Shown here: positions 61,384-64,000 of the stretch, piece by piece
Layout of the letters: the number at the start of each line of letters is the position of its first letter
Position numbering within the stretch: position 1 is the stretch's first letter
Source: DATFVJ01 sp963820395
Lineage (GTDB): Bacteria; Actinomycetota; Actinomycetes; Streptosporangiales; Streptosporangiaceae
Assembly (NCBI GenBank): GCA_963820395.1
Contig: CAWGAE010000010.1
Location: 248,001 to 312,000, forward strand
Direction of reading: 5' to 3'
Length of the DNA: 64,000 nt
Translations under genes and position numbers: made by a program
The notes under the pieces: generated by a model
Seen by the model: only the letters and a program-made list of their open reading frames with translations
The model's database searches: none
Told to the model about the DNA's origin: nothing

Positions 61384-62514
61384 GTGGGCGTGGCCGCGGG
61401 CCAGACACGTCGGCGCTGGCTGCTCGTCGCGGTCGGCCTGGCCATCACGTGCGCGCTGCCCGCCGTAGCCAGCGCGCTGCCGGTGGCGGCTCCGCGCTCG
61501 GCGAACCCGGTGGAGCTGCGTACGCGGATGCTCGCCTCGGCCAACCTGCCGTACTCGGGATACGTAGAAAGTGATGGCGCTCTCGGCGTCCCGAACCTGG
61601 GTAAGCTGAGCGACATTACCGCGATGCTGGACGGCAGCACGCGCATGCGCGTCTGGCAGGCCTCGGCGTCGTCGTGGCGGGCCGACGTCCTTTCCGACGC
61701 GGGTGAGCGTGACACCTATCAACTCCGGGGTAAGACCTATACCTGGGACTCGGGCGGCGAGCTGCTCACCGAAGTCACCGGCGACCAGCCGGTCCGGCCT
61801 CCCCGTGCGGCCGATCTCCTGCCGCCTGCCCTTGCCCTGCGCCTGCTGCATGACACGAGGGGCACCGCACGGATCACCAGCCTCCCAGCTGAGCGGATCG
61901 CGGGCAGGGATGCCGGAGGTCTGCGGCTGGTTCCCACCGACCCGGCCACGACCATCGGCCAGATCGATATCTGGGCCGATTCAGCCAATGGCCTGCCCCT
62001 GCAAGTCGAGATCACTGGCCGCGGCAGCGGGCAGGTGGTGCTGGCGAGCCGTTTCCTGCAGGTGGCCTTCAACCGGCCGTCCGGCCAGGTGCTGACCCCT
62101 GCGCACGGGCCAGGCACCGGCTTCACCGCGGCCAGTCCCGGCGACATCGCCAGCGCTGCCGGCGATCTAGACGACGAGCAACTGCCCGGTTCCCTGGCAG
62201 GACAGTCACGGATACCGCAGCCACCGGCATTCCAGGAGATCGGCATCTACGGCCGCGGCCTATCGACATTCGCGGTAATCACCCTCAGGGGCCACAGCGG
62301 CCGGCGCGACCTTCGCAGCGCGAAGCGCAACGGAGGAACCCCGTTAACCCTCGCAAAGGGGTTCGGCGTCCAGATCGCCACGCCGCTGATCACGGTCGTC
62401 CTCGCTCATCCATGCGACTCCTATGACACTTTCCTGATCGCGGGGATGGTCAGTCCTCAGTTGCTCGCGAAGGCCGCAGCGCAGCTCACCGCGAAACCGG
62501 ACCGTGACCTGTGA
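61384..62514 (+). CDS. exported protein of RseB/LolA-like type, ABC operon
   Basis: 376 residues. Signal peptide WLLVAVGLAITCALPAVASA at about 12-31, no lipobox. A beta-rich region (PVELRTRMLASANLPYSGYV, DTYQLRGKTYTWDSG, IDIWADSANGLPLQVEI) resembles the RseB/LolA fold that binds lipids. GTG start with no strong site. Its TGA overlaps the GTG of the ABC ATPase gene, so they are translated together. Probably supplies or senses the transported molecule. Confidence 0.8.
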   Translation: MGVAAGQTRRRWLLVAVGLAITCALPAVASALPVAAPRSANPVELRTRMLASANLPYSGYVESDGALGVPNLGKLSDITAMLDGSTRMRVWQASASSWRADVLSDAGERDTYQLRGKTYTWDSGGELLTEVTGDQPVRPPRAADLLPPALALRLLHDTRGTARITSLPAERIAGRDAGGLRLVPTDPATTIGQIDIWADSANGLPLQVEITGRGSGQVVLASRFLQVAFNRPSGQVLTPAHGPGTGFTAASPGDIASAAGDLDDEQLPGSLAGQSRIPQPPAFQEIGIYGRGLSTFAVITLRGHSGRRDLRSAKRNGGTPLTLAKGFGVQIATPLITVVLAHPCDSYDTFLIAGMVSPQLLAKAAAQLTAKPDRDL

Positions 62515-63470
62515 TCGTCACCCGGGCTCTCACCAAGCGCTTCGGCCAGATCGTCGCGGTCGACTCCGTCGATCTCACCGTCGGTGACGGTGATCGTTAC
62601 GGCCTCCTCGGCCCGAACGGCTCAGGCAAGACGACGCTGGTCCGGATGCTGCTCGGCCTCGTCTATGCGACGAAGGGCGAGATAGAGATCATGGGCCTGC
62701 GAATGCCAAAGCACGCCAGGCGCGTGCTTACCGGGGTCGGGGCGCTGGTCGAGGAGCCTGCCGCCTATCCGCACATGTCCGGACGTGCCAACCTGGCACT
62801 GCTTGACGCCGCGGGACCCGGCGGGGACCGGCGGACGCGGCGCAGGCGGATCGGTGCGGCGCTCGAGCGTGTCGGCCTCGCGGGCGTCGACCGGCGGCCC
62901 GTTCGCGCCTATTCCCTCGGCATGCGGCAGCGCCTCGGCCTGGCCGCCGCTCTGGTCCGCGCACCGCGGCTTCTCATCCTCGACGAACCGTCCAATGGCC
63001 TCGACCCACGGGGTATCCGCGACATCAGGGACCTGCTCATTGAACTCAACCAGGCCGGGACCACCGTCTTCCTTTCCAGCCACCTCCTTTCCGAGGTGGA
63101 ACGGCTATGCACACGCGTCGGGATACTCGACCGCGGCAGGCTCGTGGTGCAGGAAACGCTCTCGGCGCTGCAGGCACCAACCGGGCGCGTCGTCGTGAGG
63201 AGCCCAGACGCCGATCGCGTGGCCGCGTTGCTCGACGGGCGCGTCGAGACCTGGGACGGTGCCCAGCTTGTTGTGCGCCACGAGGATGCGGCCGCGCTCA
63301 ACGCGCGGCTGGTGGGCGAGGGCGTGCGGGTCACGGAGATTCGCGCGCAGCGCCGGTCGCTCGAGCAACTGGTGCTCGAGACCACAAGCGCCGGCTCGGA
63401 CCAGGTCGACGGGTCACCGGACACACACGGCACACCCGTCCAGAAAGACCGGCGGGAGTCAGAGCAATGA
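62511..63470 (+). CDS. ABC transporter ATP-binding protein
   Basis: 319 residues. Walker A GPNGSGKTTLV, signature YSLGMRQRLGLA (LGMRQ in place of LSGGQ), Walker B LLILDEPSNGLDPRG, switch histidine in LSSHLLSEV. The C-terminal 90 residues are the DrrA/CcmA-type extension. GTG start overlaps the previous stop (GTGA) and the ATG of the permease overlaps its own TGA. Drives export with the ABC-2 permease that follows. Confidence 0.95.
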   Translation: MIVTRALTKRFGQIVAVDSVDLTVGDGDRYGLLGPNGSGKTTLVRMLLGLVYATKGEIEIMGLRMPKHARRVLTGVGALVEEPAAYPHMSGRANLALLDAAGPGGDRRTRRRRIGAALERVGLAGVDRRPVRAYSLGMRQRLGLAAALVRAPRLLILDEPSNGLDPRGIRDIRDLLIELNQAGTTVFLSSHLLSEVERLCTRVGILDRGRLVVQETLSALQAPTGRVVVRSPDADRVAALLDGRVETWDGAQLVVRHEDAAALNARLVGEGVRVTEIRAQRRSLEQLVLETTSAGSDQVDGSPDTHGTPVQKDRRESEQ

Positions 63471-64000
63471 TCGCTGTCGAGCTTCGTAAGCTCGTGCGCC
63501 GACCGCGGACCTGGATAAGCATCGGCCTGATCTGCGCGCTCCCGCTCGCCGTCGCGATCTTCGTTTCGGTCAGCCACCTGGCGCCGCCGCCCGGTCAGGG
63601 GACAGCCTTCCTGTCCGCGATCCTGCAGGATGGCTCGCTGTACCCGGCCGCCGCGCTCGCCCTTGTGCTGCCGGTGTTCCTGCCGGTCGCGGTCGCGGTC
63701 GTGGCGGGTGACGCTGTCGCGGGTGAGGCGACCGCGGGAACTCTGCGCTACCTGCTGATCCGGCCGATCGGACGCACCAGGTTCCTGGTCGCCAAGCTCG
63801 TCACGATCATCATGTTCGTCCTGATCGCCGTCATCACGGTCGCCATCACCTCCTATCTGACCGGTGTCCTGCTGCTCGGCCCCGCAGCGCCGGCTGCGGT
63901 CGGCCAGCCAGGCGCCGGACAGCAACTGCAGACCGGTGGTGTCCAGGCCGGCGCGGCCGCCACGTCGCTTTCCGGCCCTCCCCTGACGGCACTCCAGCTG
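63467..64000 (+). CDS. ABC-2 type permease, 3' end cut by window
   Basis: 178 codons, open to the last base. MIAVELRKLVRRPRTWISIG is the typical ABC-2 N-terminus; helices at about 17-35, 57-82 and 104-132; GEATAGTLRYLLIRPIGRTR is the characteristic cytoplasmic motif (DR..GT...LL.RP). A Gln/Gly/Ala-rich outer loop follows at about 143-178. Its ATG lies in the ATPase stop, so one operon. Confidence 0.93.
   Translation, partial: MIAVELRKLVRRPRTWISIGLICALPLAVAIFVSVSHLAPPPGQGTAFLSAILQDGSLYPAAALALVLPVFLPVAVAVVAGDAVAGEATAGTLRYLLIRPIGRTRFLVAKLVTIIMFVLIAVITVAITSYLTGVLLLGPAAPAAVGQPGAGQQLQTGGVQAGAAATSLSGPPLTALQL

Noticed and set aside
60783..61715. 310-codon minus-strand frame after map
   Set aside because: Overlaps the start of the exported-protein gene and the end of map, has no family motif and includes the perfect hairpin.

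Overview
The window is very high-GC DNA from an actinomycete; gene content and order fit a Streptosporangiales-, Frankia- or Streptomyces-like soil bacterium, but no 16S or other taxonomic marker is present, so I do not name a genus. The backbone keeps the actinobacterial order known from Mycobacterium tuberculosis: cobS - pepA - (lpdA) - sucB - TIGR01777 oxidoreductase - lipB - lipA - DUF4191 - RDD protein - glnA - [island] - glnE - glnA2 - nadE - panB. Many housekeeping genes start directly downstream of a TAnnnT -10 hexamer and are probably leaderless.

Layout. 1-2173: 3'-truncated SARP-type regulator on the minus strand. 2744-5555: minus-strand DUF5998 / phosphodiesterase / rhodanese sulfurtransferase. 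5689-20018: cobalamin synthesis (cobS), a D-threonine-aldolase-like PLP enzyme, leucyl aminopeptidase, the lipoate-dependent dehydrogenase parts (lpdA, sucB) with the two genes that make and attach lipoate (lipB, lipA), and glnA behind a GlnR-type operator. lipB carries an insertion of about 104 codons beside its catalytic lysine. 20019-35786: island between glnA and glnE made of mobile and decayed DNA: acuC, ISL3 and ANTAR remnants, a GAF-ANTAR regulator, two tandem 115-bp MITEs, an IS66 copy that splits a small gene, a GAF-SpoIIE phosphatase, IS110 with a possible bridge-RNA region, an IS30-family element with a passenger gene, IS21 and IS5 remnants, a lower-GC stretch with small orphan genes, and a second IS66.

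35787-47731: nitrogen regulation and cofactor genes (glnE, glnA2, nadE, panB, F420-NADP reductase) with a TetR/MFS exporter pair. glnE, nadE, tetR and panB all carry single-base frameshifts in the sequence as given, every one equivalent to +1; this is either clustered decay or base-calling error. 48487-57525: second accessory region with integrase remnants, a SnoaL-like protein, an HbhA-like protein, a secreted transglycosylase with a structured leader, another copy of the 115-bp MITE abutting an IS630 element that is itself split by IS982, and an HTH/HNH-endonuclease cassette. 57703-64000: two tandem-domain YbjQ proteins, a SPOR-like small protein divergent from map, then a secreted protein and an ABC exporter whose permease runs off the window.

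Functional links: GlnR operator, GlnA and its adenylyltransferase GlnE form the nitrogen switch; LipB and LipA supply lipoyl groups to SucB, which LpdA reoxidises. The exported protein, ATPase and permease at 61.4-64 kb overlap and form one operon. No tRNA, rRNA or CRISPR array was seen.
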